The position numbers were made by a program, and so were the translations under genes. The notes below the pieces were generated by a model. It worked only from the letters and a program-made list of their open reading frames with translations, had not been told where the DNA came from and did no database searches. A stretch of 7,211 nt of DNA, taken from NCBI GenBank assembly GCA_002067265.1, contig MVQW01000160.1:1-7211 (forward strand), in the 5' to 3' direction. Source of the stretch: Methanomethylovorans sp. PtaU1.Bin073. Lineage in GTDB: Archaea; Halobacteriota; Methanosarcinia; Methanosarcinales; Methanosarcinaceae. Below, piece after piece: positions 5,956-7,211 of the stretch (its first letter is position 1; every line of letters starts with the position of its first letter).

Positions 5956-6582
5956 GTGGGTATCATATTAACCAAAGTTGAGGGAAAACTAGCTGTAAAG
6001 CTTGCAAGAGATGCAATTGAAACACATCTCAAAAGCGGTAAGAATATCGATATCTCTGAGATCGAGCTTCCATCTGTGTTCAATGAGAAAAGAGGAGTTT
6101 TTGTCACTCTCACAAAGGACGAATTGCTACGTGGTTGCATCGGCCATCCCTATCCTGATTCTCCTCTTAAATATGCTATCACTGATTCTGCAATATCGGC
6201 AGCTTTCCGTGACCCGCGCTTTCCTCCAGTCCGTGCTGATGAGATAAAGCGCATTGTTGTGGAAGTAACTATTCTTACTCCTCCAAAAAGGATCGATGCT
6301 TCTCCAAAGGAGCTTCCAGGTAAGATCGAGATAGGAAAGCATGGGCTTATTGTCAAAAAAGGATATTATCAAGGTCTTCTCCTGCCCCAGGTTGCTCCTG
6401 AGAACGACATGGATGAAATTGATTTTCTTAATCACACCTGCCTCAAAGCCGGCCTGGAGTATGATGCCTGGCTTACGGGGGCTGAAGTATACTCCTTTGA
6501 GGGGCAGATATTTGCTGAAAAAGAGCCCCTTGGTGAGGTTATAGAAAAGCATTTTGAAAAAGGATCATGCTCAAGCACGTGA
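5956..6582 (+). CDS. AMMECR1 family protein (AmmeMemoRadiSam system protein A-like)
   Basis: A 208-residue cytoplasmic protein matching the AMMECR1 domain throughout: LRGCIGH at 58-64 (family hallmark), [22 protein letters not shown] (about 72-93), HGLIVKKG and [10 protein letters not shown] in the second half, and a short non-conserved tail. The molecular function of the family is not established. In prokaryotes it is often found with Memo-like and radical SAM partners, none of which is visible here. The start is uncertain: GTG at 5956 is the only standard start codon upstream of the conserved region, but the purine-rich GGGGAG (5951-5956) overlaps it. That sequence would be ideally spaced for an initiation codon at ATC 5962 or ATA 5965, just before the Leu-Thr that often follows the initiator Met in relatives (from memory). 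It lies 27 bp after pgk, probably in the same transcript. Confidence 0.9.
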   Translation: MGIILTKVEGKLAVKLARDAIETHLKSGKNIDISEIELPSVFNEKRGVFVTLTKDELLRGCIGHPYPDSPLKYAITDSAISAAFRDPRFPPVRADEIKRIVVEVTILTPPKRIDASPKELPGKIEIGKHGLIVKKGYYQGLLLPQVAPENDMDEIDFLNHTCLKAGLEYDAWLTGAEVYSFEGQIFAEKEPLGEVIEKHFEKGSCSST

Positions 6583-6622
6583 TCTGAAAAAATAGCTAAA
6601 AAATAATTTTATTTTTCTTTTT
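6562..6622 (+). terminator. Hairpin and T-tract terminator after AMMECR1 gene
   Basis: A stem GATCATG (6563-6569) / CGTGATC (6578-6584, one G-U pair) spans the stop codon. A T-rich tract follows at 6607-6622 (T4-A-T5-C-T5). The T-tract is a good archaeal terminator candidate; the hairpin is 22 nt upstream and may be incidental or may protect the 3' end. Confidence 0.5.
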
Positions 6623-6657
6623 ACGACTATTCTTAACCTATTTGTTCTATAATAAAG

Positions 6658-6669
6658 AAATATATTTAA
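6658..6669 (+). promoter_or_regulatory. TATA box of the MIP18-family gene
   Basis: AAATATATTTAA preceded by purine-rich AAAG (BRE-like). With the usual 25-27 nt from TATA centre to transcription start, transcription would begin near 6688-6690, exactly at the in-frame ATG at 6689. The mRNA would therefore be leaderless for that ATG, or have an approximately 17-nt leader for the GTG at 6707. Confidence 0.65.
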
Positions 6670-6706
6670 CACTTGACTACTAAGTTATATGTTGGGTGTG
6701 TTGGCA

Positions 6707-7006
6707 GTGACTACTAAGAAAGCTGTACTGGAAGTTCTCAAAACTGTTTTCGATCCGGAGATGCCTATCAGTATTCTGGACCTTGGACTTATTTATGACA
6801 TTGATGTAAAAGGGGACCTTGTTCATATTAAAATGACTCTCACAACACCTCATTGTCCTATGAGTGCTGTTATTGTAAAGGATGTGAAGCAAAAGATAGA
6901 ATCTATAGAAGGTGTCAATAAAGCTGATGTGGAACTTGTTTGGGATCCGATATGGAACCATTACATGATCTCCAAAGAAGTTATGGGAAAGACAAATCAT
7001 AAATGA
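6707..7006 (+). CDS. MIP18/DUF59 family iron-sulfur cluster assembly factor (SufT-like)
   Basis: A 99-residue cytoplasmic protein consisting of one DUF59 (MIP18) domain: DPEMPISILDLGLIYDI (about 16-32), TLTTPHCP (44-51, with the conserved Cys50 of the family's TxxxCP motif), GV-KADVELVWDPIW (about 69-83) and the terminal MISKEVMG. The family assists iron-sulfur cluster assembly or transfer to target proteins. Start choice: GTG at 6707 has GGTG (6695-6698) 8 nt upstream and gives the usual short N-terminus. An in-frame ATG at 6689 would add six mostly hydrophobic, non-conserved residues, but coincides with the predicted transcription start. It is transcribed alone from the 6658 TATA box and converges on the next gene with a 6-bp gap. 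Confidence 0.88.
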   Translation: MTTKKAVLEVLKTVFDPEMPISILDLGLIYDIDVKGDLVHIKMTLTTPHCPMSAVIVKDVKQKIESIEGVNKADVELVWDPIWNHYMISKEVMGKTNHK

Positions 7007-7012
7007 ATTATT

Positions 7013-7211
7013 TCAGGTACATCTCTCCAGTGCATCCAGCAGCCTTTGCACATCTTTTTCCAGTGTGTCCAGCGATACTTCTATCATAAGGTTGACATTC
7101 CCTTCAGGACCGAATGTCCTGAAATCTGTGCGAAGACCCAGAAGTTTTTTACCTTTCGCATATGCATATCCTATTTCCCACGCTGTGCCAGAGTCTGCGT
7201 CACTGCCTCCA
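7013..7211 (-). CDS. Nucleoside 2-deoxyribosyltransferase family protein, C-terminal part (5'-truncated)
   Basis: The stop is TGA (complement of 7013-7015); the upstream end is cut by the window edge, leaving 65 residues. The visible part begins GGSDADSGTAWEIGYAYAKG, followed by KKLLGLRTDFR, NVNLMIE and a terminal helix. The D-x-GTAxEIGYA motif is the active-site motif of the nucleoside deoxyribosyltransferase / RCL superfamily; the Glu in WEIG (bases 7175-7177) aligns with the nucleophile Glu98 of the Lactobacillus leichmannii enzyme. Such proteins exchange or hydrolyse the N-glycosidic bond of deoxynucleosides or deoxynucleotides. Which activity applies here cannot be told, because the N-terminal substrate-binding part is outside the window. 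Confidence 0.85.
   Translation of the reverse strand, partial: GGSDADSGTAWEIGYAYAKGKKLLGLRTDFRTFGPEGNVNLMIEVSLDTLEKDVQRLLDALERCT

Noticed and set aside
6127..6552. 141-codon minus-strand open frame
   Set aside because: Antisense to the AMMECR1 coding region, which has clear family motifs.
1..7211. Defence system, mobile element, CRISPR, tRNA or riboswitch
   Set aside because: Every stretch above about 190 bp is covered by core metabolic or housekeeping genes; no repeats, transposase motifs, cloverleaf sequences or recognisable aptamer patterns were seen on either strand.

Overview
The window looks like chromosomal DNA of a methanogenic archaeon, most likely a methylotrophic member of the Methanosarcinaceae (Methanolobus / Methanomethylovorans / Methanococcoides type). 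The evidence is an ADP-forming acetyl-CoA synthetase beta region, an archaeal-type phosphoglycerate kinase, an iron-sulfur flavoprotein with the exact cysteine spacing of the Methanosarcina protein, archaeal AMMECR1 and MIP18/DUF59 proteins, AT-rich TATA-like promoters, T-tract terminators and GGTG/GGAGG ribosome-binding sites. Genus and species cannot be fixed from sequence alone. I see no mobile element, CRISPR array, tRNA or rRNA.

Left part (1-3811), acetate activation. The window opens inside the ATP-grasp (beta) part of an ADP-forming acetyl-CoA synthetase. After 72 bp, and probably in the same operon, comes a protein made of a BioD-like P-loop domain plus a DRTGG domain. That is the N-terminal regulatory half of long phosphotransacetylases, here without the catalytic half. 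Converging on it from the minus strand, with only 18 bp between the stop codons, is an AMP-forming acetyl-CoA synthetase. So the two chemically different routes acetate + CoA + ATP -> acetyl-CoA lie tail to tail. The AMP-forming enzyme carries unusual substitutions in its C-terminal domain (see findings).

Middle (3812-4695). An iron-sulfur flavoprotein gene lies upstream of acs on the same strand, separated by 135 bp that contain T-tracts. A 188-bp divergent intergenic region separates it from pgk; this holds candidate promoters, a small palindrome cluster and a leader hairpin.

Right part (4696-7211). On the plus strand are pgk (gluconeogenesis/glycolysis), then an AMMECR1 protein 27 bp downstream, a T-tract terminator, and a well-formed TATA box driving a MIP18/SufT-like iron-sulfur assembly protein. 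The window ends in the 3' part of a minus-strand nucleoside 2-deoxyribosyltransferase gene whose stop lies 6 bp from that of the MIP18 gene.

Overall this is an ordinary core-metabolism region. The points most worth a second look are the orphan Pta-regulatory-domain protein beside the ADP-forming synthetase, the altered C-terminal residues in the AMP-forming synthetase, and several start-codon and leader questions.
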